This document shows positions 1 through 7,122 of a DNA stretch of 15,858 nt, one piece after another. Location of the stretch: assembly GCA_038203695.1 (NCBI GenBank), contig JBBRDQ010000115.1:1-15858 (forward strand). Direction: 5' to 3'. Every line of letters begins with the position of its first letter. Position 1 is the first letter of the stretch. A model generated the notes under the pieces. It was not told the DNA's origin. It was given only the letters and a program-made list of their open reading frames with translations, and did not search any database. The DNA comes from M3007 sp038203695 (GTDB taxonomy: Bacteria; Bacteroidota; Bacteroidia; Chitinophagales; Saprospiraceae). A program made the position numbers and the translations under genes.

Positions 1-21
1 GCGGAACCGGCGTGCTGCTTG

Positions 22-783
22 TCAAGATCGTCGCGGACGCGCTTTTACGCTTACATCCGTAAAATGGCCGTTGTCGTTGCGCAGCAGTTTGTGGCCGCCC
101 AGACTGTCGCGCGTATTGCGCAGGTTGCGGCGCAGGTCGAACGAGCCGATGGGCCGGAAAGAGTTATTGAGAATATACACATCGAGGTCGCCGTCTTTAT
201 CGTAGTCGAAAAAAGCGGCGTGGGTGGTCAATCCGCCGTCGGCCAGGCCCATTTCTTTGGCTTTTTCGGTAAAGGTGCCGTCGTGGTTATTGATAAACAA
301 TTCATTTTCCCGGTTGAATTGCTGCGTGGAATCTTCATCCGAACGCGGGTTGCCGGAATTGCAGACATAAATATCCAGCCAGCCGTCGCCATTGACATCC
401 GCCATCGACACCCCGGTCGACCACGAGCCTTTGCCCTGGATGCCGGCTTTTTCACTGACATCTTCAAACTTGAAATTGCCCTGGTTGAGATACAGTTTAT
501 TAGTGGCCATATTCGACGAAAAGAAGACGTCCGGCAGCCCGTCGTTGTTTACGTCACCGATGCCTACGCCGCCGCCATTGTAAAAATTGCGGTATTTATA
601 GATGTTGAAATCGCGGTCGTAGTGCAGATCATTGCGAAAGGCAATCCCTGTTTCCGCAGCAGGCATTAACGTAAACAGGGGTTGTCCCGCGCTTGCATCC
701 TCCGTGGATGCAGGTTTGTTTTTTTGGCAACTGGCCACAAAAAGGACAAAAAAGGCGAATAAAATGCTCGAAAACTTGCTCAT
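22..783 (-). CDS. FG-GAP/VCBS-repeat surface lipoprotein, N-terminal part, frame broken at the window edge
   Basis: The product begins with a lipoprotein signal (hydrophobic stretch 5-17, then ASCQ, lipidated Cys19), so it should be anchored in the outer membrane or exposed at the surface. Three calcium-loop FG-GAP/VCBS motifs are visible: DVNNDGLPD at 77-85, DVNGDGWLD at 129-137 and DYDKDGDLD at 193-201. These are typical of the N-terminal beta-propeller of the CRTAC1/ASPIC-UnbV family, whose members often exceed 1000 residues. This reading stops after 253 residues. The family-like text ends at FTDVSVKA (codon near base 40), followed by RPRRS and a TGA. That is a frameshift, an assembly error or a chimeric end, not a natural C-terminus. 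The start at 783 is preferred over an in-frame ATG at 801 because the promoter -7 box lies at 801-808. The family is clear; the specific function is unknown. Confidence 0.8.
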   Translation of the reverse strand: MSKFSSILFAFFVLFVASCQKNKPASTEDASAGQPLFTLMPAAETGIAFRNDLHYDRDFNIYKYRNFYNGGGVGIGDVNNDGLPDVFFSSNMATNKLYLNQGNFKFEDVSEKAGIQGKGSWSTGVSMADVNGDGWLDIYVCNSGNPRSDEDSTQQFNRENELFINNHDGTFTEKAKEMGLADGGLTTHAAFFDYDKDGDLDVYILNNSFRPIGSFDLRRNLRNTRDSLGGHKLLRNDNGHFTDVSVKARPRRS

Positions 784-800
784 ACGTCGTTGAAAGACCA

Positions 801-833
801 CAAAAGTAATAAACCCGCTTGTTCGGCAGCAAA
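801..833 (-). promoter_or_regulatory. Bacteroidota-type promoter of the FG-GAP lipoprotein gene
   Basis: Read on the minus strand there is TTTG (830-833), a 21-bp spacer, then TACTTTTG (801-808), which matches the Bacteroidota -33/-7 consensus TTTG and TAnnTTTG. Transcription would begin near 794-796. That leaves a leader of about a dozen bases before the ATG at 783 and excludes the upstream ATG at 801 as the start. Confidence 0.6.
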
Positions 834-919
834 AAATAAACCGGTTTATGAAAGGGTATAAATACGGGATTTCAAAAACCAGGTATTTTTACGGGGTACG
901 ATATACTCCAATTATGCAA

Positions 920-954
920 CAAGCGCCGTGCGGTGTATATCCGCACGGCGCTTG
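920..954 (-). terminator. Perfect 14-bp hairpin, likely terminator of the sigma/anti-sigma operon
   Basis: The arms at 920-933 (CAAGCGCCGTGCGG) and 941-954 are perfect reverse complements around a 7-base loop. The hairpin begins 27 bp beyond the stop codon of the anti-sigma gene. On the minus strand it is followed by TTGCATAATT and not a clean run of T, so it is either a weak intrinsic terminator or an RNA-stabilising 3' structure. It also separates this operon from the promoter of the FG-GAP gene. Confidence 0.55.
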
Positions 955-980
955 CCTATTGCTAATGATCTATTTTACTT

Positions 981-1784
981 TTACCCACTCACAAACTTTG
1001 TGTCCGCTTTAAGCACTACTGTCGGGACGGGGTGGCCTTTCGGATCGTCTTCCAGGGAGATCGCAAAGCCAATGGCCTCTTTGTAGTGATCGAGATGTTG
1101 CCAGTGTTCCGGCGCATTCAGATCGAACATACCGAGATCTTTGGGGGGCTGATTATTAGGCATCAGTGCCCACAACTGAAAATATCTATGTGCTGGTGCA
1201 CTGACCATGCCCGTGCCGTCGAAACTGGTCTCCCCAAGCGCTGTATTCTGATAAAAATAAACCTTCTGGTTGGCGGCTACTTCGAGTTCGATGCGCCGGG
1301 TATTTTGTTTATCGCGCAGCAGGGCGAACACGCGCTCATTGTGCTGTGTCCGGGTTGCGCAATCGTTTTTTTCTGCTGTCAGAGTGGCCACCTGGGTTTG
1401 CAGCGCGGCATTTTCCTGCTGTGCCTTATTAACTTTGAAAAGCAAATAAACGGCCAGCACGCCCAATGCGGCTACCAGCAGCCACATAAATCCAGGCGCG
1501 GGCGGCCAGGATGCCGGTTGTGTTACGGGTGCACCGACATTAGGTATAGTGGATGCTGCTTGCGCATCGATTGAGCGCATAATCCGTTCGCGTAAATCGA
1601 CGGGCGGCGTTATCGCTTGTGCGGTCGCATAATTCTCCAGCGCTGTTTCGATGGACTCCAATTCAGCCCGTACTTCGGGATGCTCGACGGCCATGCGCTC
1701 TACCAGCACAAGTTCGTCGGCGGTGCATTGCCCTAAAATATAGGATTCCAGCAGACCTGATTGGATGAAAGTTTGAATGTCCAT
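981..1784 (-). CDS. RskA-like anti-sigma factor
   Basis: This 267-residue single-pass membrane protein should hold the ECF sigma factor encoded just upstream. Residues 1-75 form an N-terminal zinc-finger-like anti-sigma region (LLESYILGQCTADELVLVER), which resembles the RskA/ChrR-type sigma-binding segment. One membrane helix spans about 99-117 (FMWLLVAALGVLAVYLLFKV). A short coiled coil follows at about 118-140. Residues 145-267 match the RskA C-terminal domain, with YFQLWALMPN, the LGMF turn and AISLEDDPKG. In the SigK/RskA system, proteolysis of the anti-sigma factor frees the sigma factor; the same logic is inferred here. The gene follows the sigma gene after 73 bp on the same strand, and a hairpin lies after its stop. 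The inducing signal cannot be told from the sequence. Confidence 0.85.
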   Translation of the reverse strand: MDIQTFIQSGLLESYILGQCTADELVLVERMAVEHPEVRAELESIETALENYATAQAITPPVDLRERIMRSIDAQAASTIPNVGAPVTQPASWPPAPGFMWLLVAALGVLAVYLLFKVNKAQQENAALQTQVATLTAEKNDCATRTQHNERVFALLRDKQNTRRIELEVAANQKVYFYQNTALGETSFDGTGMVSAPAHRYFQLWALMPNNQPPKDLGMFDLNAPEHWQHLDHYKEAIGFAISLEDDPKGHPVPTVVLKADTKFVSG

Positions 1785-1857
1785 TATTTAAAATACTAAG
1801 TGGGAAAAATTAAAAATCGGTATTAAAAAGGTGAAGATTGAGAGAATGACACAATAG

Positions 1858-2394
1858 TTACAAGGTAAAAATAAAAAAAGAAGCAAATGTTTTGCGCAAT
1901 TCATTGATAGCGAAGCGCAACCTGGTTTTAATAGTTCCGATCGGAATACCCGTCTCTTCGGCGGCTTCTTCCTGGGTGTACCCATTAAAATAAATCAATT
2001 CAATCAACGTACGGTATTTGTCGTCCAGTTTATCTACTACCTCGCGCAAACCGAGGTGATCGGTATTAATATGCTCTCCGCCCGAACGAAAGGCCACTTT
2101 ATCCAGCGACTCCGTTTTTTTGGAATGCTGAAAGTGCGACGTTCGGGTTGCATCGATTGCCGTATTACGGGCAATATTGAGCAACCAGGTGAACAAACGT
2201 CCTTTCCCGGCATCATAACTCGCACCGTTCCGCCATGCTTTGACGAAAGTATCCTGCAACACTTGTTGCGCTACTTCCGGCGACTGTACAATGCGCAAAA
2301 CTACCCCGTACAACGCGCCACTGTAGGCGTTGTATAAGTCGCTGATCGCGTCGCGATCTTGCTGTTGCAAACGTATGATTAGTTGGTCTTGCAT
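1858..2394 (-). CDS. ECF RNA polymerase sigma factor, SigK-like
   Basis: A 178-residue ECF sigma factor, normal in length for the group. Region sigma2 spans about 20-86, with the -10 reading part around FTWLLNIARNTAID (68-81). Region sigma4 spans about 115-168, with the helix-turn-helix TQEEAAEETGIPIGTIKTR (140-158). The linker between them carries no obvious extra domain. The neighbouring RskA-like gene is its probable inhibitor. The start at 2394 is the only good one: it gives the usual N-terminus (helix with LIIRLQQQDRDAISDLY) and lies about 90 bases downstream of a near-consensus promoter. The gene is divergent from the M23 peptidase gene. The regulon is unknown; envelope genes in the window are candidates only by position. 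Confidence 0.9.
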   Translation of the reverse strand: MQDQLIIRLQQQDRDAISDLYNAYSGALYGVVLRIVQSPEVAQQVLQDTFVKAWRNGASYDAGKGRLFTWLLNIARNTAIDATRTSHFQHSKKTESLDKVAFRSGGEHINTDHLGLREVVDKLDDKYRTLIELIYFNGYTQEEAAEETGIPIGTIKTRLRFAINELRKTFASFFIFTL

Positions 2395-2490
2395 GAAGTG
2401 ATACCCGGCAGGGCTGGTTTCTACCTGATTAAAGGCAAAAATTTGTACGCTTACACCATAGTAAGCCAGTCGAACTCATTAAAATCCGGG

Positions 2491-2522
2491 CAAAAATAGA
2501 TAACCTGCCGCGCTTATTCAAA
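2491..2522 (-). promoter_or_regulatory. Bacteroidota-type promoter of the sigma/anti-sigma operon
   Basis: On the minus strand, TTTG (2519-2522) is followed after 20 bp by TATTTTTG (2491-2498), fitting TTTG/TAnnTTTG of the primary Bacteroidota sigma factor. The predicted leader is about 90 bases. Autoregulation through an ECF-type promoter is not evident. Confidence 0.55.
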
Positions 2523-2688
2523 TCATTGCAAAAGATAAAAACAAAAAAACCAAATGCTAAATTCGCTACTTTCTTACATACGAGGAGTTAGATGGATTGG
2601 TTTTAGGATTACGTTTTATTAACAAGACTGTTGCGCCTCAGCGGTAATTGTTCCCGATCGAGCTGGTTAAAACTCCGGAAATTCGCCT

Positions 2689-2696
2689 TACTTTTG
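2689..2696 (+). promoter_or_regulatory. Possible -7 box for the M23 peptidase gene
   Basis: TACTTTTG matches TAnnTTTG and ends 47 bp before the ATG at 2744. No good TTTG was found at the expected distance upstream, so the promoter is tentative. The rest of 2395-2743 is an AT-rich divergent intergenic region in which no gene was seen. Confidence 0.35.
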
Positions 2697-2743
2697 CCTG
2701 TATAAAGTCACTGACCCTTAAAAACGAACACCTTAACTCGACC

Positions 2744-4528
2744 ATGTCCAGAAACTGGTATAAAATAGGATTGTGCGGTCTCGTAGCCGCTGGAATTGCG
2801 GGAGCCTTCGCTTTTGGAAAGCCCGAGACGATACCCGTTCCGCCCCATAACGAGAAGGTAACCGGCGGCGGCCCCTATCCGAAGGATTATTTTCAACGAC
2901 CGGTCGCCGAAGACTTGCTGCTTAGTGGCACATTTGGCGAACTCCGCCCCGACCATTTTCACACCGGTATCGATATTAAAAGCAGCACGGGTGCCGTCGG
3001 GCAGTCTGTTATGGCCGCCGCCGATGGCTTTGTCGATCGCATTAAGGTCACGCCCAGCGGTTACGGCAATGTTATCTACCTCAAACATCCGAACGGGTAC
3101 ACCACTTTATATGGTCACCTGGATCGCTTTGCACCGGAAATTCAACAATACGTGCGCGAACAGCAGTACAAACGCCAGCGTTTTGAAATAGAACTCCAGC
3201 CTGCCGATGGGCAGATCAAGGTAAAAAAAGGGCAGGAAATTGGTAAAATGGGCAATTCCGGTTCGTCTTCGGGTCCCCATTTACATTTTGAAATCCGCAA
3301 TACCGCTACCGGCAAGGTCATCAACCCCTTGCTGTTCAACTTCCCGGTTCCCGATAAAGTCGCGCCCGAACTGCGCGATATGAAGGTCTATTTCCTCAAT
3401 GCACAGCGTATGGTGCAAGGCAGCAAACCGTTGCCGGTCGTTCGCCTGAAAGACGGCACCTATCATTTAAAAGGCGGCGACACCATTCGCATCGGCGGCT
3501 GGCAGGTCGGCTTCGGTGTAAAGACCTACGATCGCATGAACAATTCGCGCAACGACAACGGCGTATATTCCATTTCACTCACTACCGACACACAACTGGC
3601 GTATAAATGGGAAATGGATGAATTGGATTTCGATGAAAACCGCTATCTCAATGCCCACATCGACTACCCCTGCCGCCAGCGTTTTGGGGCCTGGTTTCAT
3701 CGCTGTTTCGTGCTGCCCGGCGACCACCTCGCCAACTACACGCATACTGAAACCCAGGGTGCTGTCGCTTTGTACCTTGAAAAACCGGTAAAAGTGACGC
3801 TCAAAGTCATGGATGCGTATAACAATACCTCCACCCTGACTTTCTGGGCTTTGCGCGGAGAAGCGATCGAGACGTTTCCCGCCCCGCCTTATCAGTACGA
3901 TATGGCGTACGATACCGATAATCGGATCGAGCGCGAAGATTTCAGCCTATTTATGCCCAAAGGTGCACTCTATGAATCCCTGCACTTTCAATACGAAACC
4001 ACACCCGATCCCAGTTTCGGCGTTTATTCGGCTACCTATCGCGTGCACGACGATCAGACGCCCGCCCACAAATATTTCGACATCAGTCTGAAACCCATCA
4101 ATATTCCACCGACCCTGCGCGACAAAGCCGTGATTGCCTATTGTGGCGACGGGCGACCCGACAACTGCGGCGCGACCTGGAAAGGCGAAATGCTGACGAC
4201 GCGGGTACGGAATTTTGGCAACTACTGTATTATGATCGATACCACGCCACCCGCCATCATCCCCGTTGTATTCGACAAAGACATGCGCCGTAAAAGCACG
4301 ATGTCGTTCCGCATTCGCGACAACTTTGCAGTGGGCGGCCAGGCCAATGGACTCTCTTTTCGCGGCACCGTCGATGGCCAGTGGATTCTGTTTGTGTACG
4401 ACCGCAAACGCGACCGACTTACCTATACCTTCGATGAACATGTTGGCCCCGGCGAACATCAATTGCGGCTGGTCGTGCAAGACGACCGGGGTAATACAGG
4501 GGTGTTTGAGCGGCCGTTTATAAGATAA
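2744..4528 (+). CDS. M23 family (LytM-type) metallopeptidase
   Basis: A probable periplasmic peptidoglycan endopeptidase of 594 residues. An N-terminal hydrophobic segment (7-24) acts as signal peptide or anchor. The LytM domain covers about 55-195. The zinc ligands are visible: HTGID (H73, D77) and HLHF (H179, H181, with H181 as ligand). GHLD (H125) supplies the further catalytic histidine, and the usual GNSGSSSGPH loop precedes the HLH. An insertion rich in charged residues (131-160) sits between GHLD and the final motif, as in many Bacteroidota homologues. Residues 200-594 are beta-rich, Ig-like and without recognised catalytic motifs. The frame is open further upstream (TTG at 2648), but the ATG at 2744 places the signal segment at the N-terminus and was chosen. 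The gene is divergent from the sigma operon. Cross-link cleavage is the family role; the exact bond is unknown. Confidence 0.9.
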   Translation: MSRNWYKIGLCGLVAAGIAGAFAFGKPETIPVPPHNEKVTGGGPYPKDYFQRPVAEDLLLSGTFGELRPDHFHTGIDIKSSTGAVGQSVMAAADGFVDRIKVTPSGYGNVIYLKHPNGYTTLYGHLDRFAPEIQQYVREQQYKRQRFEIELQPADGQIKVKKGQEIGKMGNSGSSSGPHLHFEIRNTATGKVINPLLFNFPVPDKVAPELRDMKVYFLNAQRMVQGSKPLPVVRLKDGTYHLKGGDTIRIGGWQVGFGVKTYDRMNNSRNDNGVYSISLTTDTQLAYKWEMDELDFDENRYLNAHIDYPCRQRFGAWFHRCFVLPGDHLANYTHTETQGAVALYLEKPVKVTLKVMDAYNNTSTLTFWALRGEAIETFPAPPYQYDMAYDTDNRIEREDFSLFMPKGALYESLHFQYETTPDPSFGVYSATYRVHDDQTPAHKYFDISLKPINIPPTLRDKAVIAYCGDGRPDNCGATWKGEMLTTRVRNFGNYCIMIDTTPPAIIPVVFDKDMRRKSTMSFRIRDNFAVGGQANGLSFRGTVDGQWILFVYDRKRDRLTYTFDEHVGPGEHQLRLVVQDDRGNTGVFERPFIR

Positions 4529-4677
4529 TGATTAATGGTTAGCGGTTAATGGTTAACGGTTAATGATTAATGGTTAATGGCTTGATTATCAATATACTGG
4601 AGTAAAAACAGATTATCCACCTTAACCATTAACCATTAACCATTAATCATTATACATTAACCGTTAATCATTAAAAA
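4526..4677 (+). repeat. Inverted pair of 7-bp tandem repeat arrays (TAATGGT / TTAACCA)
   Basis: From the M23 stop codon at 4526, eight consecutive heptads run to 4581 (TAATGAT, TAATGGT, TAGCGGT, TAATGGT, TAACGGT, TAATGAT, TAATGGT, TAATGGC). After a 40-bp spacer, the complementary heptad TTAACCA repeats from 4622 to about 4677 (three perfect units, then TTAATCA, TTATACA, TTAACCG, TTAATCA, TTAAAAA). The two arrays can pair into a long imperfect hairpin. The last heptad runs into the ATG of the next gene at 4677, so the structure would hold that start region. A role as attenuator, terminator or slippage-prone switch is inference. Confidence 0.85.
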
Positions 4678-5300
4678 TGAAATTTTTGTACGGCCTTTTG
4701 CTGCTCACCTACGGCTTTTTCTGTTGGCTGATGGTGGGTATTACCGGGCAGTATATTCCGATCCGGCTGGATGCGGCGTTTTTGCTGATTAAGCAGGATT
4801 ATACAGGGCTGTGGCATTACCGGGTGGCGTTTTTTATCCATGTATTTACGGCGATCGGTGCGCTGGCTGCCGGTTTTACGCAATTCTCGCCGTCTATTTT
4901 GCGCCAATACCCACGAATACATCGGTTCGCCGGATGGGTATATGTACTGGATGTGCTGCTGTTTGCCGCGCCGTCAGGTCTGGTGATCGGCTATTATGCC
5001 AACGGTGGCTGGACTTCGCAAACCGGTTTTTGCCTGCTGGCCGTTTTATGGATATTCTTTACCGCTATAGCGGTACAGCGCATCCGCAAAAGGGACATCC
5101 GTGCGCACCGGGATTGGATGATTCGTAGTTTCGCCCTAACTTTATCCGCGATTACACTGCGCGCCTGGAAATATATTCTGGTGGCCGCCTTCGCCCCGCA
5201 CCCGATGGATGCCTATCGCATTGTAGCGTGGCTGGGCTGGGTGCTGAATCTGGCGGTTGCGGAATGGATCATTTACCGGAGGCATAAAAACAGGATTTGA
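4677..5300 (+). CDS. DUF2306 family integral membrane protein
   Basis: A 207-residue protein with about six predicted membrane helices (about 5-22, 50-69, 85-105, 116-134, 150-171, 182-200). It matches the DUF2306 pattern: HRFAGWVYVLDVLL (82-95) and the signature HRDWMIRSFALTLSAITLR (144-162). Histidines 47, 55, 82 and 144 lie near helix ends and could bind a cofactor, but nothing proves this. No enzymatic role is established for the family. The start codon directly abuts the right arm of the heptad repeat array, and no other upstream ATG fits. The next gene begins 57 bp downstream on the same strand, so co-transcription is plausible. Confidence 0.8.
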   Translation: MKFLYGLLLLTYGFFCWLMVGITGQYIPIRLDAAFLLIKQDYTGLWHYRVAFFIHVFTAIGALAAGFTQFSPSILRQYPRIHRFAGWVYVLDVLLFAAPSGLVIGYYANGGWTSQTGFCLLAVLWIFFTAIAVQRIRKRDIRAHRDWMIRSFALTLSAITLRAWKYILVAAFAPHPMDAYRIVAWLGWVLNLAVAEWIIYRRHKNRI

Positions 5301-5357
5301 AAATACGCAGATAGTTACATCCTCAAAATTCATCTCACACCACTCACCATTCATTCT

Positions 5358-6227
5358 ATGAAAATCCAACACATACTCTTTACCCTGCCGCTGTTTTTAT
5401 TTGCCTGCGGCCAATCACAAAACAACCAGCCGGCTCCGCTGACCGTCAGCCAACCGGCCGATGAACCTGCCCCGGCACCGGCCCTGCCACCAGCCGATAT
5501 GTTTGTAGGCTCCTTCGATGCGGTCGATTACGATGAGCGCAAAGACATCACGTACAGCAACAAAATTACCCTGGCCATTCAGTCGCTCGAAAATGGCCTG
5601 CTGAAAGGATACAGCGTAGTGGCCGGCAATATCCGGCCGTTCGAAGGCAATTATACGCAAAAAGGCCAAGCGGTGCAGGCGACTGTCCGCGAACCGGGCG
5701 ACGACCAGTACGACGGGGTTTTCACCTTTACCCTCGATCGCGACAGCCAGACCGTTGACGGTACCTGGAAAGCGAACGATCGCAAGTTGAGTGTTACCAA
5801 GCGCGAATTCAAACTCGCCAAACGCGTCTTTCGCTACGATCCGACGATTGAAATGCCGGAGGGCATGGAATACCAGACGCTGTACACCGATTATAAAATG
5901 CAGCAGAAACGCGCCAACCCCGAAGAAGCGGAATTCCTTACCGCCGACGCCGGCAAATTCAACGCGTCCAAAAATTTGCTGCGCAAGGAAGATGTGGAAA
6001 ATATGCACAAAGGCGACCTGGAAGTCATTCGCAACGCCATGTATGCGCGTCACGGGTACTCTTTCAAAAATCGCCGCATGCGCTATGTATTCGATGCGGT
6101 GGAATGGTATATGCCGGTCAGCACCGATGTCAGCAAGGAATTGACCGAAATCGAGTTGCAGAATATCGACCTGTTGAAACGCTACGAGCAGCACGCGGAG
6201 CGCTATTATGATTCATTCGGACGGTAA
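5358..6227 (+). CDS. YARHG-domain lipoprotein
   Basis: A 289-residue lipoprotein with signal peptide and lipobox LFAC (Cys17), then a Pro/Ala-rich linker (about 24-47). Residues 48-155 form a beta-rich region (MFVGSFDAVDYDE; YDGVFTFTLDRDSQTVDGTW) that resembles small lipocalin-like or DUF-type sheets; it was not identified. The C-terminal domain at about 205-275 contains the diagnostic NAMYARHGYSFKNRRMR (YARHG at 229-233), which defines the YARHG family of extracellular domains in bacteria. Its ligand is unknown; binding at the cell envelope is usually assumed. The DUF4239 gene starts 18 bp after its stop, which suggests an operon. An antisense open frame covers most of it but shows no domain and is treated as a shadow. 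Confidence 0.85.
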   Translation: MKIQHILFTLPLFLFACGQSQNNQPAPLTVSQPADEPAPAPALPPADMFVGSFDAVDYDERKDITYSNKITLAIQSLENGLLKGYSVVAGNIRPFEGNYTQKGQAVQATVREPGDDQYDGVFTFTLDRDSQTVDGTWKANDRKLSVTKREFKLAKRVFRYDPTIEMPEGMEYQTLYTDYKMQQKRANPEEAEFLTADAGKFNASKNLLRKEDVENMHKGDLEVIRNAMYARHGYSFKNRRMRYVFDAVEWYMPVSTDVSKELTEIELQNIDLLKRYEQHAERYYDSFGR

Positions 6228-6245
6228 CCCATCAACTACACAGAC

Positions 6246-7028
6246 ATGAACTTCTTCTGGGTCTACGACCTCCCCAACTGGCTTTTTGCGGCCCTTTGTA
6301 TTGCTTTTTTTGTGATCGTCGCCGTGGCCGGACTGATTCTGTTGCGGCGTTTTATCGTACGGCGGGTGATTTTGCAAGCCCATAACGACGTGGTGAGTTT
6401 TTTCATGGCCGGTATGAACGCCATCTATGGCATTACGCTGGGATTGATTGCCGTAGGTGCCTGGGAAGTATATTCGGAGGTGGATAATACGGTGTCTGGC
6501 GAAGCGTCGGCGCTGGCGGCGCTGTACCAGGATGTGGGCGGCGTACCCGCGCCATTGGGCGATACACTGCGGCTACATATTCGCGAATATGTACAATATA
6601 CGATTGAGGATGCCTGGCCGCAACAACAAAGAGGGATATTGCCCCACGGCGGCACAGCCCGTATGACGCGTATTCAAAAAGCATTGCAGCAATTTGAACC
6701 CACCACTAAAAACCAGGAAATCCAACTCGCCGAAGCCTATAAACAATTCAACAGTGTGATCGAGTGGCGACGCAAACGCCTCAAAAGTGTCACCGAAGGA
6801 CTGCCATCCGCCATCTGGTACATCATTTTTTTTGGGGCCATTCTCAACATTGTGATCACCTGGTTTTTTGTTACCGATAAATTTCGGGTGCATGTGTTAA
6901 TGACGGCGCTGTTCGCTGCGCTGCTGGGATCGCTGATCTATTTAATCGCCGCGATGGACAATCCGTTTCGCGGCGATTTTAGTGTATCGCCCGAGGCGCT
7001 GCAAATTGTGTTGGATAATATGCAGTAG
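6246..7028 (+). CDS. DUF4239 (bestrophin-like) membrane protein
   Basis: A 260-residue protein with four predicted membrane helices (about 12-34, 52-71, 188-209, 217-236) and a soluble central part (75-185). The C-terminal signature MDNPFRGDFSVSPEAL (237-252), directly after the last helix, is the hallmark of DUF4239 proteins, which are annotated as bestrophin-like domain proteins. Bestrophins are anion channels; channel activity here is only an inference from that distant relation. It is 18 bp downstream of the YARHG lipoprotein gene and probably co-transcribed with it. The region after its stop holds a promoter-like box and a copy of an intergenic repeat. Confidence 0.8.
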   Translation: MNFFWVYDLPNWLFAALCIAFFVIVAVAGLILLRRFIVRRVILQAHNDVVSFFMAGMNAIYGITLGLIAVGAWEVYSEVDNTVSGEASALAALYQDVGGVPAPLGDTLRLHIREYVQYTIEDAWPQQQRGILPHGGTARMTRIQKALQQFEPTTKNQEIQLAEAYKQFNSVIEWRRKRLKSVTEGLPSAIWYIIFFGAILNIVITWFFVTDKFRVHVLMTALFAALLGSLIYLIAAMDNPFRGDFSVSPEALQIVLDNMQ

Positions 7029-7035
7029 GGCGGCG

Positions 7036-7043
7036 TACATTTG
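7036..7043 (+). promoter_or_regulatory. Possible -7 box upstream of the M1 peptidase gene
   Basis: TACATTTG matches TAnnTTTG, with a TTGG-like -33 element about 21 bp upstream inside the end of the DUF4239 gene. It would give a leader of about 75 bases before the ATG at 7123. The evidence is weak. Confidence 0.3.
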
Positions 7044-7082
7044 GGCGGCTGGATGGCACGCAGATGTTCCATATTTTGCCCG

Positions 7083-7110
7083 TAGCAGCAGGATTGCACA
7101 ACGGATTGAA
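7083..7110 (+). repeat. Copy of a dispersed intergenic repeat
   Basis: These 28 bases agree at 24 positions with 15751-15778 near the right end of the window (shared core GCAGGAT, then CGGATTGAA). Both copies lie in intergenic DNA. This marks a dispersed repeat family in this genome. Confidence 0.6.
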
Positions 7111-7122
7111 CAAATTTTACTT

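Noticed and set aside
19..669. Plus-strand open frame of 216 codons
   Set aside because: It lies antisense to the FG-GAP lipoprotein gene, which has clear calcium-loop motifs and its own promoter; the plus product shows no domain.
3947..4480. Minus-strand open frame of 177 codons
   Set aside because: Antisense to the C-terminal part of the M23 peptidase, with no domain visible.
5415..6194. Minus-strand open frame of 259 codons
   Set aside because: Antisense shadow of the YARHG gene, with no recognisable domain or start context.
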